Source: Paracoccus onubensis (lineage in GTDB: Bacteria; Pseudomonadota; Alphaproteobacteria; Rhodobacterales; Rhodobacteraceae). Taken from it: a stretch of 64,000 bases of DNA. Positions within the stretch are counted from its first letter, which is position 1, and the number at the start of each line of letters is the position of its first letter. The stretch covers positions 124,001 to 188,000 of the forward strand of contig NZ_QZCG01000001.1 of assembly GCF_003591515.1 (NCBI RefSeq), given 5' to 3'. The notes beneath the pieces are model-generated. The model saw nothing but the letters and a program-made list of their open reading frames with translations, was not told the origin of the DNA and made no database searches. Positions 26,844 to 35,934 of this stretch are shown piece after piece. The translations under genes were made by a program, and so were the position numbers.

Positions 26844-27523
26844 CCAATCTGGACCGGTTTATCGAGACGTTCCTGAACGGGACGGTTCTGGCGAAATATG
26901 CGCCGGAAATCCTGCAGGGTGTCTGGGTGACGATCGAGCTGTCGGTGCTGATCGTGATCGCGGGCACGCTTTGGGGCGCGTTACTGGCCTGTATCCGTGC
27001 CTATCGGATCTGGCCGGTCTCTTTCCTGATCGTCATCTATGCCGATATTTTCCGCGCCCTGCCGCCGCTCGTGCTGATCCTGCTGGTCTTTTTCGGCCTG
27101 CCCAATCTGGGCGTGACCCTGTCCAGCTTTGCGGTGCTGTTCGTGATCCTTGGCCTGACGCTTGGCGCCTTCGCCGAAGAGATCATCTGGGCCGGCATCA
27201 CCGCGACCGACAAGGGCCAGTGGGAAGCCGCACGCTCGACCGGTCTCGGCTTTACCCAGACGCTGGGCTATGTGGTGCTGCCGCAGGCGGTGCGGATGGT
27301 GATCCCGCCGCTGACCAACCGCGCCATCGCCATCACCAAGATGACGGCGCTGGGTACGGTGATCGGGGTGCCGGATATCCTGAATCAGGCCACCACGGCG
27401 CAAAGTTTTTCGGGCAATGCCTCGCCGCTGACGCTGGCCGCACTGGCCTATGTGGTCCTGTTCCTGCCTTTCGTGATCCTGTCGCGCTGGCTGGAAAGCC
27501 GCTTTGCCTGGAAAAAGGGCTGA
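26840..27523 (+). CDS. ABC permease 1, polar amino acid type (HisMQ/GlnP)
   Basis: A 227-residue inner-membrane permease with five to six helices. [23 protein letters not shown] begins the transmembrane domain, and the EAA-like loop is [38 protein letters not shown] overlap with the ATPase gene. It should pair with the next, related permease. Confidence 0.92.
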   Translation: MTNLDRFIETFLNGTVLAKYAPEILQGVWVTIELSVLIVIAGTLWGALLACIRAYRIWPVSFLIVIYADIFRALPPLVLILLVFFGLPNLGVTLSSFAVLFVILGLTLGAFAEEIIWAGITATDKGQWEAARSTGLGFTQTLGYVVLPQAVRMVIPPLTNRAIAITKMTALGTVIGVPDILNQATTAQSFSGNASPLTLAALAYVVLFLPFVILSRWLESRFAWKKG

Positions 27524-27526
27524 GCC

Positions 27527-28192
27527 ATGGATCAACTGATTTTCCAGTTCTTCAATCTTGCCATCATGGCCGACGCGCTGCCGACCATTCTGCGCGGTCT
27601 TGGCATGACCCTGCTGATCTGCTGCGCGGTCATCCCGCTTGGGCTGGCCGGGGGGCTGGCAGCCGCGCTGGCCTCGACCGCCCGGTCGCGCTGGCTGCGC
27701 TGGCCCGCCATGGCGCTGGTGGATCTGTTCCGCGCCATCCCGCCGCTGGTGCTGCTGATCTTCATCTATGCCGGCTTGCCCTTTTCGGGCATCCGCCTGT
27801 CGCCTTTCGTTGCCGTGGTGTTGGCTTTCCTGCTGAACAACTCTGCCTATTACGGCGAGGTTTTCCGCGCCGGGCTGATCTCGGTGGGAACGGGGCAATG
27901 GGAGGCCGCGCGCTCGACCGGTCTTACCCAGCGCCAGACGCTGAGCTACGTGATCCTGCCGCAGGCCACCCGCAACGTGCTGCCCGACCTGATCTCGAAC
28001 ACGGTTGAAGTGGTCAAGCTGACCTCGCTGGCCTCGGTGGTGTCGCTGGGAGAGCTGCTGCATGCGGCCAGCCTTGCCCGCTCGGTGACCTATAACGCCT
28101 CGCCGCTCACATTGGCGGCGGCGATCTATCTCGTTCTGTTATGGCCCGTGGTGCGGCTGCTCAGCCGTTACCAGCGCCGTCTTGTCGTCTGA
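27527..28192 (+). CDS. ABC permease 2, polar amino acid type (HisMQ/GlnP)
   Basis: A 221-residue permease homologous to the one before it. The docking loop is [31 protein letters not shown], and NNSAYYGEVFRAGLISVG is typical of GlnP/HisQ proteins. It starts three bases after the first permease and ends ten bases before the carbamoylase, so importer and enzymes share a transcript. Confidence 0.92.
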   Translation: MDQLIFQFFNLAIMADALPTILRGLGMTLLICCAVIPLGLAGGLAAALASTARSRWLRWPAMALVDLFRAIPPLVLLIFIYAGLPFSGIRLSPFVAVVLAFLLNNSAYYGEVFRAGLISVGTGQWEAARSTGLTQRQTLSYVILPQATRNVLPDLISNTVEVVKLTSLASVVSLGELLHAASLARSVTYNASPLTLAAAIYLVLLWPVVRLLSRYQRRLVV

Positions 28193-28202
28193 AAGGAAGA
28201 AT

Positions 28203-29129
28203 ATGCGAAAAATTGTCATCGGAGCCGCCCAGATGGGCCCCAACCAGAAAGCCGACAGCCGTGAAACCATTGTCGCCCGGATGCTCGCGCTGCTGGAAGA
28301 GGCCGCCCGGAAAGGCTGCACGCTGGTCGTCTATCCCGAACTGGCACTGACAACGTTTTTCCCCCGCTGGTACATCGAGGATCCGGCCGAGATCGATCGC
28401 TGGTTCGAGTCCGAGATGCCCAATGCCGCCACGCAACCGCTATTCGACAAGGCCCGCGAATTGCAGGTCGCGATCAGTTTTGGCTATGCGGAACTTACGG
28501 CGGACGGGCATCATTTCAATAGCCAGATCCTGACCGACCGAGACGGCAATATCGTCGCGAAATATCGCAAGATCCATCTGCCGGGGCATTCCGAATGGGA
28601 TGACGAACGCGCCTTTCAGCATCTGGAGAAGCGCTATTTCGAACCCGGCGATCTGGGCTTTCCCGTGTGGCGCACGCAGGACGCCGTTATCGGCATGCTG
28701 ATCTGCAATGACCGCCGCTGGCCCGAAGCCTACCGGGTCATGGGGCTGCAAGGAGTCGAACTGGTGATCCTGGGCTATAACACGCCCTCGGTGAACAGCC
28801 AGAACAGCGCCGAAGGGGAGGAACAGCGGCTTTACCATTCGGAGCTTTCGATGACCGCTGCGGCATATCAGAATTCCACCTGGGTGGTGGGCGTCGCCAA
28901 GGCGGGCGACGAGGACGGGCATCCGCTGATGGGCGGCTCGATCATCGTTGATCCCAACGGCTATGTCGTGGCGCGGGCCAAGACCGATGGCGACGAATTG
29001 CTGGTTCATGAATGCGACATGGATCTGTCGGTCTTCGGCAAGGAAACCATCTTCGACTTTGCCCGCCACCGCCGGATCGAGCATTACGGGTTGATCACCA
29101 GCCAGACAGGGGTGGTGCGCAAGGTATGA
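28203..29129 (+). CDS. N-carbamoyl-D-amino-acid hydrolase
   Basis: A 308-residue nitrilase-superfamily amidase. The catalytic triad is Glu46 (PELALTTFFPRW), Lys123 (YRKIHLPGHSEW) and Cys168 (MLICNDRRWPEAYRVMGL). FQHLEKRYFEPGDLGFPV and the C-terminal RHRRIEHYGLI match the Agrobacterium D-carbamoylase closely. It hydrolyses N-carbamoyl-D-amino acids to D-amino acid, CO2 and ammonia, the last step of the hydantoinase pathway. AAAGGAAG precedes the ATG; a TTG at 28182 is an unlikely alternative. The hydantoinase and racemase lie 2.3 kb downstream in the same operon. Confidence 0.9.
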   Translation: MRKIVIGAAQMGPNQKADSRETIVARMLALLEEAARKGCTLVVYPELALTTFFPRWYIEDPAEIDRWFESEMPNAATQPLFDKARELQVAISFGYAELTADGHHFNSQILTDRDGNIVAKYRKIHLPGHSEWDDERAFQHLEKRYFEPGDLGFPVWRTQDAVIGMLICNDRRWPEAYRVMGLQGVELVILGYNTPSVNSQNSAEGEEQRLYHSELSMTAAAYQNSTWVVGVAKAGDEDGHPLMGGSIIVDPNGYVVARAKTDGDELLVHECDMDLSVFGKETIFDFARHRRIEHYGLITSQTGVVRKV

Positions 29130-29752
29130 CAACGCAGATCGACCTGACCGCGCTGCCACCGCAAGAGCGCTACAAGCTTCTGACGGCGGTGGTGATCCCG
29201 CGCCCTGTCGCTTGGGTCACCACGCAGGACAGCCTTGGACAGGTCAATGCCGCGCCGTTTTCCTTCTTCAATGTCTTCGGGCAGGATCCGGCGCTGGTAA
29301 TCCTTGGGCTGGAGCATTCCCGCGACGGCAGCGGGCCCAAGGACACCGCCCGCAATATCGCGGAATCCGGGGAGTTCGTCGTCAATATCGTGACGCCCGA
29401 TCTGATCCTGCCGATGGTGGAAACCGCCGCCTCCTATCCGTCCGGGGTAAGCGAGCCGGAGGCGCTGGGTCTGGCGCTTGCCCCATCCGGTCAGGTCGCA
29501 CCGCCCCGGCTGGCCGCTGCGCCCGCCGCGATCGAATGCCGGTTGAAGGATACGCTACGCTATTCGGATGAACGCGATATCGTCGTGGGAGAGGCGCTGG
29601 CGCTTGCTGCCCGCGACGGGCTGATCGATACCGACAGGATGCATGTCGACTGGGGCGGAGATTTTCCGATCGCCCGGCTCTTCGCCGACCGCTACGCACG
29701 GCTTGAAGAAATGGGCCGCCATGCCATCCCGCAACCGAAGGAACTGCCATGA
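29126..29752 (+). CDS. Flavin reductase-like FMN-binding protein
   Basis: A 208-residue protein of the flavin reductase (DIM6/NTAB) domain family: LLTAVVIPRPVAWVTTQDSLGQVNAAPFSFFNVFGQDPALVILG at the N-terminus, then KDTARNIAESGEFVVNIVT. It probably binds FMN and either reduces free flavin or acts as an oxidoreductase on its own. The ATG overlaps the carbamoylase stop (ATGA). No partner monooxygenase exists in the operon, so its role beside hydantoin enzymes is unexplained. Confidence 0.83.
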   Translation: MTTQIDLTALPPQERYKLLTAVVIPRPVAWVTTQDSLGQVNAAPFSFFNVFGQDPALVILGLEHSRDGSGPKDTARNIAESGEFVVNIVTPDLILPMVETAASYPSGVSEPEALGLALAPSGQVAPPRLAAAPAAIECRLKDTLRYSDERDIVVGEALALAARDGLIDTDRMHVDWGGDFPIARLFADRYARLEEMGRHAIPQPKELP

Positions 29753-30684
29753 CCGGACTTATTCACCGCAACTCTGCCGGCGTGTTCGTGATCGCCGCCA
29801 CTCCCTTTGCCGATGATGGCGGGATCGATCTGGAATCGACGGACCGGATGGTCGATTTCTATCTGGAATGCGGCGTCACCGGCATGACCATTCTGGGCAT
29901 CATGGGCGAAGCACCGAAACTGTCGGATGCGGAATCGCGCGTCTTCGCCGGTCGCGTCCTTGACCGTGTTAGCGGCCGGGTTCCGGTTATCGTCGGCGTT
30001 TCGGGGGGCGGGCTTGATCCGATGCGCAGCCTGACCGCCGATGTCATGGCGGCAGGCGCGGCGGGTGTCATGGTCGCGCCCATGCAGGGCATGGGGCCGG
30101 AAGACCGGCTGGAAGGTTATTTCGCACAGGTCTGCAAGGCGCTTGGGCCGGATGTGCCGGTCTGCCTGCAGGATTATCCGCAAACCTCCAACGCCCGCTT
30201 CTCGGTGGACAGCATCCTGAGGATCACGCGGGACAACCCTCAGATCGTCATGCTGAAGCATGAAGACTGGCCGGGGCTTGCCAAACTGTCGCGGGTGCGG
30301 GCCGAAACCGGCAACGCCGATCAGCCGCGTCTGTCGATCCTGACCGGTAATTCCGCGCTGTTCCTGCCGCAAGAGATGCAGCGCGGCGCGGATGGCGCGA
30401 TGACAGGCTTCGCCTATCCCGAGATGATGGTGCAGGTCGTGGAACTCGCGCTTAATGGCGATCATGACCGGGCCGAAGATATCTTTGACGCCTATCTGCC
30501 ACTGGTGCGCTATGAACAGCAATTGGGGCTGGGCCTTGCCATCCGCAAGGAAACACTGCGCCGCCGCGGTGTGATCGCCTCGGCACGGGTGCGCGCGCCG
30601 GGTCCGGCCATGAGCGGGACGGATCATGATGAATTGACGCGGCTGACATCGCGTCTGGAAAAACGACTGAAGGAGCTGGGCTGA
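29749..30684 (+). CDS. Dihydrodipicolinate synthase-family lyase/aldolase
   Basis: A 311-residue class I aldolase-like TIM barrel. The N-terminal loop GVFVIAATPFADDGGIDLESTDRMVDF, GIMGEAPKLSDAESR, VGVSGGG and PVCLQDYPQTS (with Tyr) lead to the Schiff-base lysine in VMLKHEDWPGL near residue 175. The usual TTGE motif of DapA is replaced by IMGE, so it is not lysine biosynthesis. It probably makes or breaks a bond to a 2-oxo acid derived from the pathway substrate. ATGA overlap upstream; TGATG overlap downstream. Confidence 0.83.
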   Translation: MTGLIHRNSAGVFVIAATPFADDGGIDLESTDRMVDFYLECGVTGMTILGIMGEAPKLSDAESRVFAGRVLDRVSGRVPVIVGVSGGGLDPMRSLTADVMAAGAAGVMVAPMQGMGPEDRLEGYFAQVCKALGPDVPVCLQDYPQTSNARFSVDSILRITRDNPQIVMLKHEDWPGLAKLSRVRAETGNADQPRLSILTGNSALFLPQEMQRGADGAMTGFAYPEMMVQVVELALNGDHDRAEDIFDAYLPLVRYEQQLGLGLAIRKETLRRRGVIASARVRAPGPAMSGTDHDELTRLTSRLEKRLKELG

Positions 30685-31472
30685 TGGATCTGGGACTAAA
30701 GGGCAAACGCGCATTGGTCATGTCGTCGTCGCGGGGGCTTGGACTTGGCATCGCGCAGGTGCTGGCCGAAGAAGGCGCCGATGTCCTGCTGACGGGGCGC
30801 AGCGCCGACAGACTGGCGCAGGAAGCCGGCGCGATCGCGGCAAAGGGCGCAGGCAAGGCCGATTGGGTGACCTGCGACCTTGCGCAGGAGGATGCCGCCG
30901 ACAGGCTGGCGCAGGCGGTCAAGGAAAAGCTGGGCGCGGCGGATATCCTTGTCGCGAATACCGGCGGGCCGCCTCCTGGAAAGATGGTCGATGCTGATCT
31001 TGCCGCGCTTGGCACCCAGTTCAACCAGATGGTGCTGCGGGTGATGGAAACCGCCGACCGGCTGTTGCCCGCGATGCGGGCCGCGGGCTGGGGGCGGGTT
31101 CTGACCATCGGATCATCCGGGGTGATCCAGCCGATCCCGACGCTGGCGATGTCGAATGCGCTCCGCTCGGCTTTGGTGGGCTGGTCGAAATCGCTGTCGA
31201 ACGACCTTGCTGCCGAGGGCATCACCGTCAACATGCTGCTTCCGGGCCGCATTCATACTCAACGAACGGATGAGCTTGACGCAGCCGCCGCCAAGCGCAC
31301 GGGAACTTCGGTAGAGGAGGTGCGCGCCGCTTCCGCCAAAACCATCCCGGCGGGCCGCTATGGCAGGATCGAGGAATTCGCCAGGACCGCCGCCTTTCTT
31401 GTCTCGGAACCTGCCAGCTACATCACCGGCGGCCTTGTGCGCTGTGATGGCGGCTCGATCAGATCGGTGTGA
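30684..31472 (+). CDS. Short-chain dehydrogenase-like protein lacking the Tyr-x3-Lys motif
   Basis: A 262-residue Rossmann-fold SDR. The nucleotide motif is SSSRGLGLGIA and NTGG is present (VANTGGPPPGK), as is the serine region (TIGSSGVIQ). Where YxxxK is expected it has MSNALRSALVGWSKSLSNDLA, so Tyr and Lys are replaced by Asn and Arg. A subgroup of 'beta-ketoacyl-ACP-reductase-like' SDRs shares this change. It may use a different catalytic mechanism or be non-redox. AGGAG precedes the ATG. It lies between the DapA-like gene and the hydantoinase. Confidence 0.83.
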   Translation: MDLGLKGKRALVMSSSRGLGLGIAQVLAEEGADVLLTGRSADRLAQEAGAIAAKGAGKADWVTCDLAQEDAADRLAQAVKEKLGAADILVANTGGPPPGKMVDADLAALGTQFNQMVLRVMETADRLLPAMRAAGWGRVLTIGSSGVIQPIPTLAMSNALRSALVGWSKSLSNDLAAEGITVNMLLPGRIHTQRTDELDAAAAKRTGTSVEEVRAASAKTIPAGRYGRIEEFARTAAFLVSEPASYITGGLVRCDGGSIRSV

Positions 31473-31474
31473 CC

Positions 31475-32935
31475 ATGGAATTTGATCTCGTCATCACAAA
31501 CGGAACCGTCGCCACCGCGTCGGATACGTTCCGCGCCGATATCGGTATCCGCGACGGACGTATCGCCGCCATCGCCGACAATCTGCACGGCGCGCGCGAG
31601 ATCGACGCCAGCGGCAAGCTGGTCCTGCCCGGCGGAATCGAGGCGCATTGCCATATCGCGCAGGAAAGCGCGACCGGCGGCATGACGGCGGATGATTACC
31701 GCAGCGGCTCGATCTCGGCGGCGTTCGGCGGCAATTCCAGCTTCATCCCCTTCGCCGCCCAGCATCGTGGCATGGGCGTGACCGAGACGCTGGATCTTTA
31801 CGACAGCCGGGCGCAGGGCAATTCGGTGATCGATTACGGTTATCACCTGATCGTCGCCGATCCGACCGAGGAGGCATTGCACAAGGAACTTCCGCAGGCA
31901 TTCGCCCGTGGCGTCACCTCGTTCAAGGTGTTCATGACCTATGATCTGATGAAGATCGATGACGGGCAGTTCCTTGATATTCTGTCGGTGGCAAAAACCC
32001 ATGGCGCGTTGACCATGGTTCATGCCGAGAATTCCGGCATCATCAGGTGGATCTCGGACCGGCTGGTGGCGGCGGGGCATACCCGGCCGCGCTATCACGC
32101 CATCAGCCATCCGGCGGTGGCCGAAACCGAGGCGATCAACCGTGCGATCACGCTGGCGCGTTTTGTCGATGCGCCGCTGCTGATCGTGCATGTCTCGACT
32201 CCCGAGGGTGCCGGGATGGTTGCGCGGGCGCGGCTGGAAGGCGCGAAAATCTTCGGCGAGACCTGCCCGCAATACCTGTTTCTGACCAAAGACGATCTGG
32301 ATCGCCCCGGCATGGAGGGTGCCAAGTTCATGTGCTCGCCCCCTGTCCGCGACGCCAAGACACAAGAGGCGCTTTGGCGGCATCTTCAGGCGGGTACATT
32401 CTCGGTCTTTTCCTCGGATCACGCGCCCTATCGCTTTGACGACAGCGGCAAGCTGGCGAAAGGCCCCGATGCGACATTCAAGCAGATCGCCAATGGCATG
32501 CCGGGTCTGGCGCTGCGCCTGCCTCTGTTGTTCTCGGAAGGTGTCCGGGCCGGGAGGATCACGCTGAACCAATTCGTGGCGCTTGGCGCGACCAACGCCG
32601 CGAAACTCTATGGCATGCATCCCGAAAAAGGCACCATCGCCATCGGATCGGATGCCGATATCGCCATCTGGGACCCCGAGGAAACCCGGACCGTCACGGT
32701 CGAGGATCAGCATGACAATATGGATTATACGCCGTTCGAGGGCCGGCAGATCACCGGCTGGCCGGTGACGGTCCTGTCACGCGGCGAAACCGTGATGGAT
32801 GGCGGCAAGCTGGTGGCGCAGCCGGGGCGCGGTAAATTCATCGCCCGTCGCCCGCCGGATTTCACCGGCTATCCGGGCACCCGGACGCCCGAACTCGACC
32901 CGGCGCGGAATTTCGGCGCGGAGATCGCGCCATGA
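31475..32935 (+). CDS. Dihydropyrimidinase / D-hydantoinase
   Basis: About 486 residues, a dinuclear-zinc amidohydrolase. Ligands are visible in order: PGGIEAHCHIAQ (two His), TSFKVFMTYD (the carbamylated Lys), VHAEN, LLIVHVST (His) and SSDHAPY (Asp). It opens 5-substituted hydantoins or dihydropyrimidines to N-carbamoyl amino acids, the substrate of the carbamoylase. A GTG at 31469 overlapping the SDR stop is an alternative start; the ATG at 31475 gives the usual MEFDLVITNG opening. The first metal motif has GGIE instead of the more common GGID. Confidence 0.9.
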   Translation: MEFDLVITNGTVATASDTFRADIGIRDGRIAAIADNLHGAREIDASGKLVLPGGIEAHCHIAQESATGGMTADDYRSGSISAAFGGNSSFIPFAAQHRGMGVTETLDLYDSRAQGNSVIDYGYHLIVADPTEEALHKELPQAFARGVTSFKVFMTYDLMKIDDGQFLDILSVAKTHGALTMVHAENSGIIRWISDRLVAAGHTRPRYHAISHPAVAETEAINRAITLARFVDAPLLIVHVSTPEGAGMVARARLEGAKIFGETCPQYLFLTKDDLDRPGMEGAKFMCSPPVRDAKTQEALWRHLQAGTFSVFSSDHAPYRFDDSGKLAKGPDATFKQIANGMPGLALRLPLLFSEGVRAGRITLNQFVALGATNAAKLYGMHPEKGTIAIGSDADIAIWDPEETRTVTVEDQHDNMDYTPFEGRQITGWPVTVLSRGETVMDGGKLVAQPGRGKFIARRPPDFTGYPGTRTPELDPARNFGAEIAP

Positions 32936-33576
32936 CCGGCCCCATCGTCGTCATCAACCCCAATTCGAATCAGGCGGTAACGGATGGGCTGGAACAGGCG
33001 CTGGCGGCTTTTCGCTGCGGAGTCGGGATCGATTGCGTGACCCTGAGCGAAGGCCCGTTCGGCATCGAAAGCCAGTACCACGTCGAACAGGTCGCATTAC
33101 CATTGGCCGCGCTTGTGAAAAGCCGGGCCGATGCCTCGGCCTTTGTCATCGCATGCTATTCGGATCCCGGGCTGGATCTGTGCCGCGCGACCGCGACCGT
33201 TCCGGTCTTCGGCATTCAGGAATCCGGCGTGCTGACGGCGCTTGCGCGCGGCGACCGTTTCGGCGTTCTCGCCATTGCCGAAGCGTCGATCCCGCGCCAT
33301 CTGCGCTATCTGCGGCGGATGGGCGTCATCGACCGGCTGGCGGGCGAGCGGGCACTGAATATGAGCGTCGATGAAAGCGCGCGTGGCGAAGGCACATTCG
33401 ACCGCCTGGTCGAAGTCGGTCATGCCCTGATCTCGGATGGCGCCGATGTGCTGATCCTCGGCTGCGCGGGGATGGCCCGCCATCGCGCGGCGCTTGAAGC
33501 GAAGCTGCATCGCCCGGTCATCGATCCGGCTCAAGCCGCCGTGGCCATGGCGCTTGGCGCGGTGCTGAATGGCTGA
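32932..33576 (+). CDS. Asp/Glu/hydantoin racemase
   Basis: A 214-residue cofactor-independent racemase. The catalytic cysteines are Cys75 (IACYSDPG) and Cys178 (ILGCAGMA), and the N-terminus IVVINPNSNQAVTDGL is the hydantoin racemase form. It interconverts D- and L-5-substituted hydantoins, so that a D-specific hydantoinase and carbamoylase can consume both. ATGA overlap with the hydantoinase gene. It ends the ten-gene operon. The next 108 bases, up to the convergent oxidoreductase gene, hold no recognisable gene or terminator. Confidence 0.9.
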   Translation: MTGPIVVINPNSNQAVTDGLEQALAAFRCGVGIDCVTLSEGPFGIESQYHVEQVALPLAALVKSRADASAFVIACYSDPGLDLCRATATVPVFGIQESGVLTALARGDRFGVLAIAEASIPRHLRYLRRMGVIDRLAGERALNMSVDESARGEGTFDRLVEVGHALISDGADVLILGCAGMARHRAALEAKLHRPVIDPAQAAVAMALGAVLNG

Positions 33577-33684
33577 CATTGCCCCGGCCCGGATGAAGGG
33601 CGTTGCTGCAATGGTATGCCGCTCTGGCGCGACCCGTGGCCGCCGAACTGTCGCTTGGCGGCGCGCATTTCACGGGTTGGGGCC

Positions 33685-35934
33685 TCAGACGCCCAGCACC
33701 GTCTTCACCCTTTCGCGGGTGAAGGGCAGATCATGGATGCGCTTGCCTGTCGCGTGCCTGAAGGCATTGCCGATAGCGGCCCCGGTCGGCCCCTGGGCCG
33801 CTTCGGCAACGCCCAGATAAGGTGTCCCCGGATTATCGACGACCGCCACCTCGATACTGTCGGGAATGGCACTGAACCGAGCGATCGGATAGGCTGACCA
33901 GTCCGGCGACTGGATGCGAGTCCGGTCGAACTGCACGGCTTCGTACAGCGTCCAGCTCATCGACTGAATAATGCCGCCCTCGGTCTGGTTGATGATGGCG
34001 TCGGGCGCAACCGCCTCGCCGCAATCGACGGCACAAGCGACATGCGAGATTTTCACGATCCCCGTTTCCCGGTCGACCGCCGCCTCCAGCGCAATCGCCA
34101 GATAGGCGGCGTGGTTTTTATATTGGGCGAAAGCGAAGCCCCGTCCGCGCCCTTGCGGCAGGGGATCATCGCTCCAGCCGAATTTCTCCGCTGCGGTTTC
34201 GATGACCGTTCGGGCCCGCGGATCCGTCATATGCCGCAGCCGGAATTCGACCGGATCGGTTTCGGCAGCCTCTGCCAACTCATCCATGAAGCTTTCGAGC
34301 GAAAAGATATTGCAATAGGCGCCCAGACCCCGCAGCGCGGAAACCCGCACGGGCATATCGGGGACGAAATGCCAGTTCACACGCTGGTTCGGGATATCAT
34401 AAAGCGGAATGGCATTGCGGTCGCCATTGCCTGACGGCGAGATCTGAAGCTTGGCCGGCTCAAGCTGGAAATGTCTGCCCATCAGCCTGGCGGCCATCAG
34501 CGATCCTGCCGAGCCCGGCCGGGTGCTGTGGCTGTTGCTCCACAGATCGTACCGCCAGTCGACAATCTTGCCGCTGTCGTCGAGCGTGGCACTGACGCGG
34601 GTCAGCATGCCCGCTCCGTAGGGTTCCCAAAGATGTTCCTGCTCGCGCGTCCATTGCACGCGGATGGGTTTCCCCGGCAGCCATTTGGCGATGAGCGCGG
34701 CATCCGCCGCCGCATCGTCGGCGCCGTTATGGCCATAGCAACCCGAGCCCTCGACATGAATGCAGCGAACCTTCTCGGGCGGAAGGTCAAGCATCTCCGC
34801 AAGCGCGTCGCGGTCGGGATAAACGCCTTGCGTGTGAGTCCAGACCGTCATTGCGTCATTCTCGAACAGAGCTATCGCGGCGGAGGGGCCGATCGATCCG
34901 TGCATCTGGTAAGGACGGGTGAACTGGGCCTGCAGGGTCCTGGCTCCGGAAACGGATTCTGCCCCGACCGAAGCAACCGAACCGGTTTCGGACACCGCGC
35001 TTTCCAGAAAGGCGGGAATGTCGTTCTGATCCGGCAGGTTTTCCTTTTCGTCCCATTTCGCCGTGGCATAGGCTGCCCGCATGGCGGTGATGGCCTGAAA
35101 TTCCTGTTCGGCGATGACGGCCAGGAAATCGCCGTCGCGCACCAGCGTCACCACGCCCGGCATGGATGTGATCGCATCTTCGTCGATTTCCACCAGCCGC
35201 GCGGTATAGGTGGGCGGCCGCACGAGGCGCGCATGCAGCATGCCTTCGGGCCGCAGATCCTGCACGAATGCCGCGCCGCCGGTGACCTTGGCGGGGATGT
35301 CTACCCGCGCGAAGGGCTTGCCGATGGCATGATAGCTGTCGGGTGATTTGAGTGGCACGTTACCGGTTGCGTCGACATGCAGAAGATCGTCCGCGACGAT
35401 CTCGCCATAGCCAAGCGTGCGGCCATCCGACGCGACGATCCGGCCATTCTCGGCCCTGAGATCCTCTGCCGGAATGCCAAGCTTTTCACTTGCCTGCCGG
35501 ATCATGATCTCGCGCACCTCTGCCGAGGCGTGGCGAATGGCCGTGCCGCTGTTCTGGATGGTCTGGCTGCCCGCGGTATATCCCTCATTCGGGGTCTGTC
35601 CGGTATCGGCGGTGATCAGCTCGATAGAGGCCGGATCCATCTCGAGCTCTTCCGCCGCGATCTGCCGAAGCGCGGTTTTCGTGCCTTGCCCAAGCTCTAC
35701 CTTGCCGGTGAAGACCGTCACCTTGCCATTCGCATCGATCCTGATCCACGCGTCAAGCGAGGGTGTCTCGGCGAGACTGCCGGGCAGATCCGGATTCTGC
35801 GGTGCGGGAGTGGCGGGCGTCGCCACCTCGCCTTCCTGCGCCACGGCGGGGATCGCGAAAGAGACGACAAGCGCGCCGGTCCCGGCAAGGAAACCGCGGC
35901 GCGTGGCGTTCAGAGGAGTCGAAATATTCATCAT
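33685..35934 (-). CDS. Molybdopterin subunit of an isoquinoline/aldehyde oxidoreductase-type hydroxylase
   Basis: A 749-residue xanthine-oxidase-family molybdenum subunit of the IorB/NicB/aldehyde dehydrogenase type. A Tat signal (ATRRGFLAGTGALVVSFA) sends it to the periplasm. Features include KVELGQGTKTALRQIAAEELEM, PYQMHGSIGPSAAIA, GSGCYGHNGADDAAADAALIA and the C-terminal AEAAQGPTGAAIGNA, where the catalytic Glu stands in GVAEAAQGP. The ATG overlaps the TGA of the iron-sulfur subunit gene. Electrons should pass to the [2Fe-2S] subunit and the tri-heme cytochrome encoded upstream. Substrates of relatives include N-heterocycles and aldehydes; here the nearby alcohol dehydrogenase suggests an aldehyde. 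Confidence 0.9.
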   Translation of the reverse strand: MMNISTPLNATRRGFLAGTGALVVSFAIPAVAQEGEVATPATPAPQNPDLPGSLAETPSLDAWIRIDANGKVTVFTGKVELGQGTKTALRQIAAEELEMDPASIELITADTGQTPNEGYTAGSQTIQNSGTAIRHASAEVREIMIRQASEKLGIPAEDLRAENGRIVASDGRTLGYGEIVADDLLHVDATGNVPLKSPDSYHAIGKPFARVDIPAKVTGGAAFVQDLRPEGMLHARLVRPPTYTARLVEIDEDAITSMPGVVTLVRDGDFLAVIAEQEFQAITAMRAAYATAKWDEKENLPDQNDIPAFLESAVSETGSVASVGAESVSGARTLQAQFTRPYQMHGSIGPSAAIALFENDAMTVWTHTQGVYPDRDALAEMLDLPPEKVRCIHVEGSGCYGHNGADDAAADAALIAKWLPGKPIRVQWTREQEHLWEPYGAGMLTRVSATLDDSGKIVDWRYDLWSNSHSTRPGSAGSLMAARLMGRHFQLEPAKLQISPSGNGDRNAIPLYDIPNQRVNWHFVPDMPVRVSALRGLGAYCNIFSLESFMDELAEAAETDPVEFRLRHMTDPRARTVIETAAEKFGWSDDPLPQGRGRGFAFAQYKNHAAYLAIALEAAVDRETGIVKISHVACAVDCGEAVAPDAIINQTEGGIIQSMSWTLYEAVQFDRTRIQSPDWSAYPIARFSAIPDSIEVAVVDNPGTPYLGVAEAAQGPTGAAIGNAFRHATGKRIHDLPFTRERVKTVLGV

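Noticed and set aside
33577-33684. A short GC-rich coding-like stretch between the racemase and molybdenum subunit genes
   Set aside because: Two frames look protein-like, but neither has a start or homology that I recognise; it is too short to call.
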